Source: Phymorhynchus buccinoides (taxonomy: Eukaryota; Mollusca; Gastropoda; Neogastropoda; Raphitomidae). Taken from it: a stretch of DNA of 64,000 bases. Shown piece after piece: positions 52,886-64,000 of the stretch. Location of the stretch: NCBI GenBank assembly GCA_017654935.2, contig CM065693.1:18612367-18676366 (forward strand), in the 5' to 3' direction. Position 1 is the first letter of the stretch. The number at the start of each line of letters is the position of its first letter. Under the pieces are notes generated by a model, which saw nothing but the letters and a program-made list of their open reading frames with translations, was not told the DNA's origin and did not search any database. The position numbers were made by a program, and so were the translations under genes.

Positions 52886-52922
52886 TCTCGCAACACACCC
52901 CACCACCACACACACACAAACA
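52825..52922 (+). repeat. (GT)n-(CT)n-(CA)n microsatellite cluster
   Basis: GT repeats (52829-52841), CT repeats (52842-52890) and a CA-rich tail (52896-52922). Confidence 0.9.
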
Positions 52923-53086
52923 CAAAGACCACCAAGGGTTTGTTTCTAACCAATTATTTAATAACGAAAAAGTAACTTCGCGCAAGGTTTGCATTATGTC
53001 CCTTGGCTATTTGCGAACATTTGCCCATTGTGGCATGGGGTCATAAAATAGGGCGCAATTGAGAATGGCGCCGCCTCTACCGCTCT

Positions 53087-53316
53087 TAAGGCCGTTGTAC
53101 ACGGCATAAGCGGATATTACATGCGGGAAAAAAACCCGGGCGCATCCATAAATTAAGTGAAACAAAAGGAAGGGGAAAAAGATTTGCCGCAACGTGGCCG
53201 AATTTTCCCCGATAAATTAATGCGTAAAAAACTTTTATCCTTTCTTCGTCCACTATTTAGAGTTTCCACATATGGAAACGTAGACCTACGCGGTCTAAAT
53301 GTGAAACCCGGCCTTA
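53087..53316. mobile_element. Putative MITE with TAAGGCC ends (copy 2)
   Basis: Begins TAAGGCCGTTGTACACGGC and ends GTGAAACCCGGCCTTA. The left half parallels 46378-46450 (ATGCGGG, AATTAAGTGAAACAAAAGGA). The inverted repeat is short and imperfect. The central part is unlike copy 1. Confidence 0.5.
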
Positions 53317-53399
53317 CCATATTTTATTCAAACGAGAAGTTTAAAACAGAACTGCTACGCGTAGGCATAGTTGGGTTCTGGTAACCATGCGTAACTTGC

Positions 53400-53905
53400 T
53401 GTATTATGAGGATGAAAAAAAAGAAAATGATTATCCTTTGAGGTCGTTCTTTTCAATGTTAATCGACGATTTCGGAAGGAAAAAAAACAACTAGGGGAGA
53501 GCACCGTGTTCGTAAAAAATTTTGAGTTGTTTGCCTCCATTACCTCGGACAAAATACCATAAACAAACAAATGCAAAACCAATGGCGCGAAAAGGCTTAC
53601 AACCGCAGTTATGGCCAGTCAGCGACTTGGCAAGCACAATTTTTGTTTAATAGAAAAATTAAGGGTGGCCAGTTGCTACAAGTTGATCACATTGCAAAAG
53701 TATGGGACGTAAAATATAGATGACATCAAAATTAACTTAGGAATGATGCAATGCGTTGTACATGCTATGTGTCTCCCAAAACACGAGGCGACGGCTGGGG
53801 GATTCTACCTGAGTAAGTAACTGCCCCCTGTGTGACCGATTGAATTAGGCGAGATCACTCCCAACAAAAACCATGCTCTGAAGTACTCCCTTTAATTATT
53901 CCGAA
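53400..53905 (-). repeat. Dispersed repeat, minus copy (partner at 31478-31935)
   Basis: In minus orientation: GGAGTGATCTCGCCTAATTC, AATCGGTCACACAGGGGGCA, GCAACTGGCCACCCTTAA, AAGTCGCTGACTGGCCATAA, GTAATGGAGGCAAACAACTC, GCTCTCCCCTAGTTG. The block order matches the plus copy. This copy may extend beyond it on the 53400 side. Confidence 0.7.
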
Positions 53906-54289
53906 CAAGGTCCTATGTGCGGGTGGTTTTTTTTTCGTATAGTGTGGCAAACAATCACTTTGTTGTTGTTGTTTTTACAGGTTGTTTTCTGTCAGTAATA
54001 CACAACAAACAATCATCCTTTTCTATTGATTTTTTCTTTGTGTTTATCATTTCTTCTCACAGTGTTATAAAGACACAGAATTGCTGGGCCTGTTAGGCAA
54101 AACGGGCATAATATATTGTAAAAAAACCACTTATTTACACTTACAAAATTAACCACACAGTCCACTTAAAGTTTTTCTTTTCCCCCATATTTCAGGATTT
54201 TTTACGTACCATCCAAAAGGCAACAACTCGCACAACAACCCTGGTTGTTAGGATGAGGAACCGAAAGGCAGTGTCATTGGGGTAGAGGG

Positions 54290-54690
54290 CACAGGGGTAA
54301 CGGGTTCGCATGTGTCCCCGAGTAAACCCGAGTTCGAAACCTGGGTACAGAGGATTTTCTCTCCCTTCTGCAATAGGGCCCTTTGACGGTTACGGTCTGA
54401 AAACGTGGAGTCTTCGGATGAGGGACGATATCGAGGTTCCCGTGTGGCCCATTGACACTTAGCACGCGAATCCCAGTTGGCAAACGGAAAAAGTTGTCAT
54501 TTGGTGTAAAAGTTAACCACCCCCCTCTTCCTTCTCCATCAGGTCACACACAAATTGCATACAAGAAAACAAACAAATGGGTGGGCACGGCCTCTGGCGG
54601 CGGACCCCCCCCCCCCCCCCCGGTCTTCCAGGTGGGGGAGCAACCCGAATTTCAAAGAGGGGGGGACCGCCCCTGTGACTATTATAGTAA
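54290..54690 (+). mobile_element. tRNA-headed SINE (third copy)
   Basis: The head contains AGAGGGCACAGGGGTAACGG (A-box-like) and GAGTTCGAAACCTGGG (B box with one extra A). The body includes CAGTTGGCAAACGG, AAAAGTTGTCATTTGG, GGCCTCTGGCGGCGG, a poly-C run, and the tail CCAGGTGGGGGAGCAACCCG with TGTGACTATTATAGTAAATA. An extra ~90-bp stretch after the head is not in the palindrome copies. Confidence 0.75.
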
Positions 54691-54829
54691 ATAAATACCT
54701 TAATATAGAGGGGAATCCATTTAGGAAGGCAGCCACCAGATGGAGAGAGGGAGACACTGCAAGGATGATTATTATTTTTTATGTATTTCTATCAAATCGA
54801 TACCTACAGGAGGAAACCGACACAAATTA

Positions 54830-55555
54830 GTGGACGGGACTGCTATGCATACTCTAATGACAATAACAGTGTGGAAAACAGTGAAGGAACAGAACAGAAA
54901 ACCCCCTCCACACTCCCTTTTGTTTATCCCTGTCTTGTCTTAAATCGAGGTGCTGTGTATTCCCCTTTGACCACTATGTTCTTTCTGAAAGTCTCGTTAA
55001 AATAACAAACGAATTTTGTTTGGCTGTTGGTTAGTTTTTAAAAAAAAAAACTTCTATCATTTTAAGCTTCACAATTACAATTATGCGCTTATTTGATCAG
55101 GTTACATTAATTTCACAAGCCATATTTTGGAAAAAAAAAATACACGGATATAAAAGAAGCAAACTAATACAAACTTGTTGTTAAACGGCGGGTCAGGATA
55201 TAGCGAACACGCCGGTTAAAGAAAGTAGTTTTGGAAACGGCCCTTGGCGTCGGCTGTATATGTGTTGCGCAAGCAAGGCGCGCACGCCACGGCCACGCAC
55301 AACGCACACGCACCACACACATCGCACCGCCCACACACACAACACCACCACACCAGGCATAAGCATGTAAAAATCCCTTGGCGAGGTAAAAAACAATTAA
55401 TGACGTCCATTGTTTTTGTGCGGTCCCAAAAAACGTAAAGGGTAGTGTTAAAAACCAGAGGGAAACATAAGCATTTTAAAAGTTGTGGGCAATGACTTTC
55501 CTCGTCCTTGTGACACCAATTACGGGGAAGAAAAGTTGAAAAAAGAAAGGGTGGC
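54830..55555. other. No gene seen
   Basis: AT-rich, with A runs at 55040-55050 and 55131-55140 and a CA/GC-rich block at 55270-55360. No domain-bearing frame. Confidence 0.35.
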
Positions 55556-55559
55556 AGGT

Positions 55560-55640
55560 CGGTTAGGGACGGTTTCCACCTGCCAATTCCAATGGCGTGT
55601 TTGAGTTTGACCTGGGTTCGACATCCCCGCCTTCGCCTTT
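55560..55640 (+). mobile_element. Possible tRNA-like SINE head
   Basis: GGGTTCGACATCCCCGCC near 55614-55631 is B-box-like, with an upstream GGTCGGTTAGGGACGG that could be an A box at plausible spacing. The arms do not fold into a clean cloverleaf. It may be a second SINE family or a decayed tRNA-derived sequence. Confidence 0.3.
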
Positions 55641-55844
55641 CTTCTAGTTCGTACGGGGGAAACTGAAGTGAAACGGCGAGTCCGTGGGATTAAGGTAACT
55701 TAAAAGCAAAAGTTTGAATTTCCTGCGCTTCGCACGTAAAGCCTGTGCCTGTAAAAAGGGAACAAAAATTGATAAAGTGATACGCTAGGGTTTTCCCCAA
55801 AGTTTTCAAATACCCCATTGAATTACATACATACTTGTGGCGGT

Positions 55845-56050
55845 TACCACAGCAGAATGAGGTTTAAACCGGAGGGCGTGGTTAACCGCTTACACCTAAT
55901 CTGTATTTATTAATTTAAAAAATCGGTGGGACTTTACGGTTTCGTATTGCCCTCCGGGCATTGGGCCCCAGTATTGTTCCCACCATATTTGTATTATACA
56001 AATGTACCATATGTGTCCGGATTCAGACCAAGAGGACCGTTAAAAAACAC
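55845..56050 (+). repeat. Family-B repeat (insertion-rich copy)
   Basis: TGTGGCGGTTACCACAGCAG, GAGGTTTAAACCGGAGGGCG, AATCGGTGGGACTTTACGG, GCCCTCCGGGCATTGGGCCC and CCACCATATTTGTATTATAC follow family order, but with many single extra bases relative to the copies at 28845 and 44220. It continues into ACCAAGAGGACCGTTAAAAA. Confidence 0.8.
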
Positions 56051-56109
56051 TATTTTTCGGTTCGGTAGGTTTTCCCAAAGTGCGTTCCCTTCTCCTCAAA
56101 CCCCCACAC

Positions 56110-56205
56110 AAAAAAAAGATGTGTGGCGCAGTGCTTGTGGGCACACTCTCTCCAGGGCTGGGAGCAGCCCGGAATTTCACGGAGATTAATAAAAATGCCA
56201 ATATT
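56110..56205 (+). mobile_element. SINE tail fragment after family B
   Basis: TCCAGGGCTGGGAGCAGCCC, GGAATTTCACGGAGATTAAT and AAAAATGCCA resemble the SINE tail CCAGGTGGGAGCAACCCGAA with TTCACAGAGACGC. No head is present. Confidence 0.45.
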
Positions 56206-56564
56206 TAATATAAAAAATTTATTCGTTATAGTAATGGCTTTTTTGCCTTAGGACCATGCCTACTTTAAACATTGGAAATAGTGACCCTTACATTTGCGTC
56301 ATTAGGTGGCGGACGCCACCTCTGCCCTGCTCCCTGTGCGTCCCCTCCTCCACTGCCCTGCGTGTTGAACAATTGCGTCCCTAATGAGTCGTTGCCTGTC
56401 CTGCGTTTGCAAGGCCTTTGACAAGAATGGACGGGTAATGAAAGATTTCATCTTTTTGGGGGCGGGGGGGGGGTTGTTTTAATTATAAAGGCAATTAGAA
56501 CAGCAATTCGTAGCTTCTTGAAAATCAAATTGTTGTGGCGGTTGCGTTATTATTTATATATTGT
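56206..56564. other. No gene seen
   Basis: Non-coding, with a G run at 56460-56474. Confidence 0.35.
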
Positions 56565-56756
56565 TTTTCTTTCCGATTCTTCTGTGACATATTATAAAGT
56601 AAGGTCTATCCTTACTTCCCAAAACTAAGACATAGGCTATCATAAATAGGGTCTTTGATAAAATAGGACCCCAACCAAATGATGCCTTTTTAGTGGCATA
56701 GGTGTTTAAAATCAATGTGGGTGCTATAAAAATGCGACTTTGGCGGTGAAAAAGGG
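56565..56756 (+). mobile_element. MITE-P1 (5'-truncated)
   Basis: GATTCTTCTGTGACATATTA, AGGTCTATCCTTACTTCCCA, AAACTAAGACATA, TGGCATAGGTGTTTAAAATC, GACTTTGGCGGTGAAAAAGG and the terminal TTAA at 56757-56760. The right TTAA is intact. The left CCCTTTCA end is missing. It carries extra single bases relative to 32247-32487. Confidence 0.8.
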
Positions 56757-56825
56757 TTAACACGCAACCGGAAGGAATATTCAATATTTTAAACCCTCAA
56801 GCCGGAAAACTTACAATCATCATAA

Positions 56826-57545
56826 GTCTGTTCAAATGTTAATGGACCAATTTCCCTTGATATTTTGCAGAGGAAGGAAATAATTGATTAATGTCGTTCT
56901 TGTGCACATAAAAAAACAATAAGGTACATTTTTCACCATGTTAAAACTTTAAAAAAAAGAAAAGAGGAAACCACATTCAAAATCATGAAACACATTTTTT
57001 TAAACCACTACTAGGGGGACAAATCACATAAACAGTCTTTTCAAACGTTAATTACAATGCTCTGAAACTAAGTAGGAACATAATAGTTAATTGTTTCAGG
57101 GACATACGACAAATAGTAAAAAAAAACCAGGTATATCCACCATGCTATTTTTGAAAATAAAGGAAGAAAGGACTTATACCCCCAACAAACCAAAAATTCA
57201 ATAAGTGGAACCTCAAAGTCAGATACTAAGATAATATAAGACCTGAAAAGTAATCACAATTACCTGATTCTTTGCAGGGAATCATGTTGTTTTAATATGA
57301 CTTGTCCACATAAAACAACCAATCAAGGTACATCATTCATGTTATGTTTTTACCATAAAGAGCAAATACAATCCCAAAACCATGAAAGATCAAAATTTTT
57401 GATCATGAATCAAAAAATCATATGAGGTCCTTAAAATTAATATTAATTACCTGAAAAGGTGCAGAATAATGATTCCCAATACTTTTTGTTTCTATACTGT
57501 CATAAAAAACAAACAACCAAAATTACATTGCTATGCTTTTCTGAA
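56826..57545 (+). repeat. Diverged tandem units of ~200 bp
   Basis: Four imperfect units share TTAATTAC-like, TGCAGGGAATCATG-like, CACATAAAACAACCAA-like and GGTACAT…CACCATGTTATTT blocks, seen near 56880-56945, 57070-57145, 57280-57345 and 57460-57535. The units are poorly conserved and boundaries are approximate. Confidence 0.45.
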
Positions 57546-59480
57546 ATAAAGCGGTATGAAATTACTGCTCTACCTCCCATTTAAAATCCGTTACTACGAA
57601 TCAGAGATCCAAAAATATAATTTTAGGGACCTTAAAAAGTCAAGTTTTGCTTATCTTGCTTCATTTATCAGTGATGTTTGTGGAGTTTATGTTTGGAACT
57701 TATTCCAAAAACTCAATAAATCGGATTTGGACATGGTTCTTACTCGTACTCATAGTGGAATTATTAAAAATTATTAGAGTGGTCTAGTTGTGGAGAATTT
57801 CATGTGGAAGGAACTAGTAAAAAGTTTTTGTCAATTAATTAAAAATAATTGATCACAAAAGAGTACTGGGTATTACTGGGGCCTTGTTTTTGCCACTTTT
57901 CCATACTCTGCATCTAATTGTGAGACTTTTTTATTAATCCAATGGGATTTCACCCCTGAATTAATTCTGTTGGTATTTTTATTTTATCAAGGATAAACAA
58001 GCTATAGTTCTGTATGAAGATTCAAACATGGTAGCCACTGAATTTTCGCTTGTTAGTCTTGCCATTGAAGTGAATGTTTACAAATACTGTTTTCTAATCA
58101 GGTGACCAATATATTGTTTGGGTTAGTCCATTTTTGGGTACAGAGGAGGGGGTTATTGGCCTCTGTTTTGCCTAGAATAACAGTTTCTGACAGTAGCCCT
58201 GGTCAGGGGACTTTACCATTGGGACCTACGTTATTGTTTCTCTCTGCGACCTCGTTAGCTCTTAAAAGAAGCGGGATAGGAGATTGACAACTGATCATTT
58301 TGTTTTTGTTTTTTTTATCTAAGCGAGTAATTGTAATGTATTAATGGGTACTGCAGACCTGGTATATAAGAAAAAACTCTTTGAATCTAAACTCCAGTTT
58401 TATCATTCAACTAAACACGAGTGTAGTTGAGTTCCTCCAAAAAAACATGTTTTGCTAAAACCTTGATAGAAACGTTGGCCCACCTCACATGATTCCTCCA
58501 CAAGGAAAATTATATCTTAAGAGAGCAAATTTAGGGGAGGTGGTTTTTTAACAGCACATTTCCAACTATGTTTAGCATCAAATGGATGGGGATTCTCCCT
58601 AAATGTGTGCCAATTTAAAAGCTAATTTTTCTAATAAACTATTTCCCTGAGCCAGGCATTTCCAAGGTTTATTTGGGATGTAAATTCATGAGTTGTCACG
58701 AGTCCTAAGGCGAGTAAAGTTAGAACAGTAAGAGTAGGGGGGGCTGTTTAGTAAATTGATTCTTTTCATCTTTTCGGGATATTGAATAATGACTATTGCC
58801 ATACTTAATAATTTGTTCTGGTTTGAGGCAAAGTGTGAATAGGGGCTTCCCATGCACCAGGCCTAAATAAAAGGAAACAGCCAGAGACGCCTGCGCTGGA
58901 GACTATTGCCGGGCTATGTGGAGGAGAGGGGGGGGGGGGGGGGGTTGAGGGAAAATGGGATTAGATAAAATCTTTAATTGAACATGTAAGGGGCCAGTAC
59001 TGATTCAATTGGAGTCGGGAGGCTTTTAGGGCTGGTTTTGGTCAGTAAAAGGTTTATTGCCAATTTAAAAGCATAAGTTTAGACGCATGGAATAAAAAGG
59101 AAAGACAAAAAGGGGGAAGTAAGCAAATATCGAGGTCTTACTTGCGAGATGCATGATTAGCCGAAAAAAAAAAAAAAAACGAGAGAGAAAAACACGTGCT
59201 ACGGAGAGGGAGAGTACGGGGATGAGTGAGATGGGAAGAAAAAGCGGACTTCCGTGGAACGGGGGAAGTAGAGGGAGTAAAGTACGAGAGGGAGTTGTAG
59301 GACTGTCATGTTTAAATGCAGCGTGTCCAGCTCTGGGAAGTGACATATTATAAAAAGGCATAGGAATACGATGGGGCGGTTAAGATGGTCCATACACCGC
59401 AGAAGGTTTTTTAACAAAATTGTGCACTTTTTGGCACGTTTCCTGAATCGTGTGCCACTCCAAAATTTGTACTTTTCATG
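57546..59480. other. No gene seen; unreliable sequence
   Basis: No recognisable coding exon. There is a G run at 58929-58944 and an A run at 59164-59179. Open frames of up to 98 codons occur on both strands without domain motifs. Confidence 0.35.
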
Positions 59481-59487
59481 TACTTGA

Positions 59488-59489
<2 letters not shown>

Positions 59490-59520
<31 letters not shown>
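59490..59520 (+). repeat. ~31-base G run
   Basis: Uninterrupted G from about 59491 to 59520. The length is likely uncertain. Confidence 0.85.
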
Positions 59521-59521
<1 letters not shown>

Positions 59522-60840
59522 AAAATTTGGTGTCGGAAAAACGAATGGTACTTTTTTCATGGACATTTGGAAGTGAGAACCTGATCTACGAGGATATTTT
59601 TGTGTGGGACTATGGTTTAACACTTATTTGAAGAAACAATATTAAGTAGCTCAATATCATTTATCTTTTAGCAGGGAAGCAGCAGGGTCTTAGTGGGGGG
59701 ATTTTATAAATTGTTTATTTTTTTCCACCGAGGGAAGGGCATGCAGGATAACCTGGGACTAAGATGAACCTTGCTAAGGTCAATTACCGTAATAAGCCAA
59801 ATTTTGATAGAGAAAAAAATTATGGCAAATGTTGTGGGGGAAAAATAAGTTCCCCATGGTTTTGGTTTTTTGTTGTTTTGTCACTATTTTGGTCAATTAT
59901 GACATGCCAGGGGGCTACAATCCAAACAAGCGCGGGAATCGCAATATTGTTGTCTGGGGCAGCGGTCTATTTTTACCACTCCCAATCATATGAGCACCCC
60001 CCCTGGCTTTCAATTAATTTAATCTGTAACCAGGAATGTTATCTCGCAACCAAATTCGTAACTTTTTAATATTGTTTTGGAAAACTTAAAACTATGTATC
60101 CTACTTATGGCTTCTCGAAAGAAAGCACCGCATTACTCGTCGTTGTCTGTTGTTAAGTGTCTGTTATTACGTTGTTTATTATTTTGTTACGCTTTTAAAA
60201 ATACATCATTTTTAAAGGAAGCGGGCCTCAATGAAAGTGGCAGCCTTCGATTTGAAGTAGGCCCCCCCCGACAATTTGTGGACGACGACAGAACCGGAGC
60301 CGAACCCGGGGGTCACGACCGAACCGACAAAGTGAGTTATAGGGTTGGTGGCTTGAGCCACCAAAAACAATAAAGTGAAAGGGTCAACAGGGTTCCCACA
60401 TTGTTCTACCTTTATTAACTTAATGGGGAAAATGCAATGGGATATACAGGAAGATATGGTTTCAGTTGATCTGGTAAGTGAATTACATGAAAAACAAAAA
60501 GCTTAATTGTATTTATGATTAAATCTAACAACTCGTTAGTAATTAATGGGATAGATTATTTAACATTTTAAGTTTTGCCCTGAGTTATAACGAAAGCAAT
60601 GCAGTGAGAAGCATAAAAAATCAAGAAAATAAAAAGAAAGAAGGAAGGAAAAGAACCAATTCTATGTGTACAATAGTAAAGTAATCTTAAGGGAAATATT
60701 CTCAAAGAATTTTAATCATTCCTAACTTTAGTTAAGAAACAACATGGCAAAGGCCCAAGGGAAAGACACAAAATCAATTAACAAGGTTATTGTGGGAAAC
60801 CCTGCCTGCGCCCCTGTTTACCTGCAGTTGATTATTGCAG
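59521..60840. other. No gene seen
   Basis: Non-coding. A 101-codon plus frame at 59764-60069 has a hydrophobic middle but no family motif, and I do not call it. Confidence 0.35.
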
Positions 60841-61740
60841 GGATTTATGGGACCTGAAAAAGCATGTATTCAAAAGCATGGGGTCTCAGTAGGTGGGGGC
60901 TCTGGTAGGGGTCATGAGGATGGTGGAACCTTGGTGGGGCGTGTTGGTTGTGGGAGAGGCCAGAAAGGTTCAAGGGAAAGCTTCTCAGAAAGAAATCCAT
61001 GGAAAAACAAAACCTGGGTTGGAATTCCACTGAAACTCCACAGGTGGTGAATGCGGCGGATTGTGATGGGAAAAGCAAGGGTTCAAGGAGGGCCAGCCAG
61101 AGTGAACCCATCTGCCAGAATCCCAATGAAAATTCCGCCCAAAAACACCATGAGAGGAAAGCACGCGGGTGCCAGAAAGCGGTGCAGGAGGAGGAGGAGT
61201 TGAATGATGGGTGGGGAAGAAGTATAGAGATGATTGGGAGAACGAGAGTAGTGATGAGAAACAATGAAGGAAAGAATTGGGCGGGTGGATCTGGGACGTG
61301 AGAGGGGGAGCAAGAAAAATGTCGGGAGAGAGTGGCCAGAGGGAGAGTCAGCAGAGTGGAAGAGAAAGAGATGGGGATGAATGCGGAAAATTGGGAAGAA
61401 AATTTGAGGCGGGGGGTTGGGAACGGGTGATTGAGGAGGAAAGGAATGGAGAGCTTGACAGAAGGGGGATGAGTTGCAGGGGACTTTCGGGAGGAAATGT
61501 TGATGATTGAGTGGAGAGGAGGAGAAGGGATGGATGAGGTTTGGGATGGAGAGTGAGGATGGAAGGAGGGAGGAAGGGTGGATTTGGGGTGGAAAATCAG
61601 CAGTTCGGATGAAAGGGGGTGGATGGGCGGGGTGGTGGGGGGGAGGGAGCGAGAGTGGCGAAACTTGGGTTGAGGGAGGAGGGGAAGGTGGATGAAGTGA
61701 AGAAAAAAGGGTGTAATTTGAAGTTTTCTGTTGAGACTGC
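60841..61740 (+). repeat. Purine-rich (G/A) low-complexity block
   Basis: The plus strand is strongly enriched in G and A, especially from 61180 to 61700. This gives overlapping long frames on both strands (for example 317 codons on the minus strand, rich in Ser/Pro/Leu/His). No domain is visible and the composition alone explains the openness. Confidence 0.6.
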
Positions 61741-61979
61741 AGGGAAGACGTTCAAGTGATTTCTTTTTATGTATGCTGCTCTTGCAGGCATCAGACATTT
61801 GAGGACTGATTAAATTCTAAACAGAGGTTGAACTTTCTTCTGTCAGGAGGTTTTGCCATTTTATTTAGATAATAATATTTTTTGTCTGGAATTAGCATTT
61901 TTATAGCGATTTATCAGGCATAGGGCCTGAGTGTTTTGGAGTTTTATAAGGGGATTAATTGGGTTTAAATTTAGCTAGT

Positions 61980-63015
61980 GTGGATTCCTTTGTAGAGGGT
62001 CACACAAACTTGTAGATGGGGAAGGAGGAATTCCTTGTAGAGGGTTCCCTTGGTGTGTTCTGTGGGTTACTAGTATTATTAAGAAGGAAAAAAAGGGTAA
62101 GGAAATTATTTTGAGTAGGGAACTGTTAGAAGTTATTTATGAATGATGAGGTGTTTAAGGGGATTCCTTGTAGAGGGGTCCACCATTTGTAGATTTGGGT
62201 TTTGAGGGAATCCTTTGTAGAGGGGTTTCTCGGGTGGATTTTTCTTGTAAGTCTGGGTAGTTATAAATTTGGAAAGTGGAACATTTTTTTTTTTGTTATG
62301 TTGTATTGGGGTTATTAGGGGACTGATCCAGTGTGTTTAGGAATGGGGTGTCTTTGTGTTAAATATATGTATGATGCTTTGGAAGTTGTTTGGATTTGTT
62401 TACTGTTAATTTTGTATGTTTACTTTATGTTATTACCATTTGGATTTGTAAAACTGTTTCAAAATGATGTGGAGCGGAAGATGTGGGAAGAGGACGGAGG
62501 AGGGGAAAGGACAAGAAGGAAAGAAAAGAAAAGAAAAAAAAAAGAAGAGTGAGCCTGGGAGAGGGGAAGGAAACAAAAAAAATATGAAAGGGGAGGAATA
62601 GAGTCAGAAGGGAGGAAGTTGGGGTTCACAGTTTTGTGTGAAGTTTTTGGTTGGAAATCGGTGGCAAGACAAGAAAGAATATTGAAGGAAAGAATGTGGT
62701 GCATTGAATTTTATGAAGCATTTTTTATTCTGAGGTGGTGTTTTGATGTTATGATTGAACGTTTGACGTTGTTTGACTTTGCAAAATATTAGGAATTAGG
62801 GAGGAGGGTTGTTTTGGGGAGGAGGGGGGGATTGAGAAGGAAGGACATTTAGGAGGTTTTTCGTGAATGTTAAGGTTAGATTTAGGGGAAGGGGAAGGAA
62901 GGTTTATCTTTCTTTGGACCTCTTGTAGAGGGATTACAGAGGAGGAAAGAGGAAGGCTTGGGGTGGTTTTGGTTTTGCTTTATTAGTGAGGGAACCCTTT
63001 GTAGAGGGGTTCCTC
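61980..63015 (+). repeat. Recurring CCTTTGTAGAGGGGT motif
   Basis: TTCC(T)TTGTAGAGGG occurs near 61986, 62031, 62165 and 62211, and variants occur near 62918 and 62990. Two are followed by a CAAACTTGTAGATGGGG or CCATTTGTAGATTTGGG companion. The spacing is irregular. Confidence 0.5.
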
Positions 63016-64000
63016 CATGTCATCAGTAGAAGTTAAAATGAAAACATTATGGATCGGTAATATAAAAAGGCTTGGTTTAAAGTCAAGGTTTTTTATTGAT
63101 TTTGGGTATGGGAGGCTTGGTTTCTAAAGTTGATGATGTTGGAAATTCAGGAGTTTATGGTTGGTGTTAAAAGTTAGAAAGGTTATTGGTGCTTCTTTTA
63201 AAGTTAAAATGTTGCTGTATGGAGTTTGTGTGGTTGTGGAATGTGAAATAGGGGAAAATTGTTGGGGGGAGGGAGGGAATACCAATTTAAAAAAAAAACA
63301 AGATTTTTGGAATTGTGGAATTAGATTTCCGGGATGGTGAGGGGAAGCCTAAAAAAGTTAAAGGGGGGAGAGTGTGGTAAGGCGTCAAAGGGGGCGTAAT
63401 CGCAAAAAAGAATAGGGGGGGCAGGGCAAGAGGGGTGTGTGAAGAACGACGAGGGGGACGGGGACCGAGAGAAAGACGAAGGACTTTACTGAAGCACACG
63501 GGCGGCGAGGGAGGCCGAAGCTAAGAGCACGGGACGGAACGAAGAAGGGAGTGAGTTTCGGTAGTATTGGTAAGCAGGGAAATTACTAAAACTGTTAAAC
63601 TCCAAACATTTGTTCACGATAATTTGATTTCAGGTAAGGAGATCCAAACTGAAGTTAAATACTTCGGGACCTACTGGGGACATCATGGCCGTTGTCCTAG
63701 AATCAAAAAACACTGCCTCCATTTAAAAAAACGGTTGGTTGTTGGGGACTACATCATGTGTACTTTATTTAGGGACTTCCATGCCATTGAAACCTGCATC
63801 TTTTAGTTGGATTGACTCATCAGCTAGGCATACGGTACATGCCGTCGTTAGAAGCTGTGTATTTTCGAGTCAAACCTGAGGAAAGGTATATAGTGTTGAA
63901 TAATTATGCTATTTGTGGACAATTCAAAACGGCTTGAAGAAGTTCTTATGTTAATTTTTTTCCTATAAAAACGATACTAACATACAGTCATGGACAGTTA
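63016..64000. other. No gene seen
   Basis: G-rich, then mixed sequence to the window end. A 79-codon plus frame at 63567-63806 has no recognisable domain. Confidence 0.35.

Noticed and set aside
60845..61798. 317-codon minus-strand frame as a gene
   Set aside because: It is Ser/Pro/His/Leu-rich, mirrors a purine-rich plus strand, overlaps other open frames and has no recognisable domain.

Overview
This is a gene-poor, repeat-rich animal genome window. The evidence for an animal is: spliced exons of an ABCA-family ABC transporter with AG/GT borders, an intact Tc1/mariner transposase, Penelope-like retroelement remnants, a tRNA-headed SINE, many short inverted-repeat DNA transposons (MITEs), and TTAGGG-like blocks inside repeats. 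The repeat style (long CT/GA microsatellites, poly-G/poly-C runs inside dispersed repeats, SINE-rich introns) suggests a lophotrochozoan, most likely a mollusc and perhaps a gastropod. That placement is an inference and no single sequence proves it. Two 500-base N gaps (20744-21243 and 51805-52304) show that this is a draft scaffold.

Layout. 1-20.7 kb holds no recognisable gene, only scattered MITEs, two fold-back elements carrying telomere-like motifs, microsatellites and small tandem arrays. From the first gap to about 31.34 kb the sequence is one giant inverted repeat: two arms of about 5 kb that mirror each other around about 26233. Each arm carries the same SINE, family-A repeat, family-B repeat, hAT-type MITE, GA/CT microsatellites and CTA/CTG trinucleotide tracts in opposite order and orientation. 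31.5-34.9 kb is a dense tandem-repeat and MITE zone: a ~90-bp array split by a TTAA-flanked MITE, a 120-bp array grown from a mariner-type MITE, a 76-bp array, and a duplicated fold-back element. 35.3-37.5 kb is a 1.1-kb tandem duplication of a 5'-truncated Penelope-like element. 39.15-40.97 kb is a 1.8-kb almost pure pyrimidine tract, followed 1 kb later by a ~220-bp almost pure G tract. 42.7-43.9 kb is compound microsatellite and 44.4-45.4 kb is a 31/32-bp minisatellite.

The only host gene recognised is on the minus strand. Two exons (51315-51541 and 47492-47708) encode the end of the second nucleotide-binding domain and the C-terminus of an ABCA transporter. The 3.6-kb intron between them holds a Tc1 transposase gene on the opposite strand, a family-A repeat and three MITEs. 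A further MITE sits exactly on the TTAA that forms the stop codon. Upstream exons must lie beyond 51.5 kb, in or past the second gap.

From about 53 kb to the end the sequence has many single-base insertions relative to other copies of the same repeats, long homopolymers and strong purine/pyrimidine skew. It reads like poorly polished long-read sequence and I could recognise no gene there.

Names used below: family A, ~370-bp repeat ending in CCATATGGCC; family B, ~170-bp repeat starting GGCGGTACC; MITE-P1, TTAA-flanked with CCCTTTCACCGCCA ends; MITE-P2, TTAA-flanked with AGACCCA ends; MITE-M, TA-flanked with CAGTGGAACC ends; MITE-H, 8-bp duplication with GGGAAGC ends.
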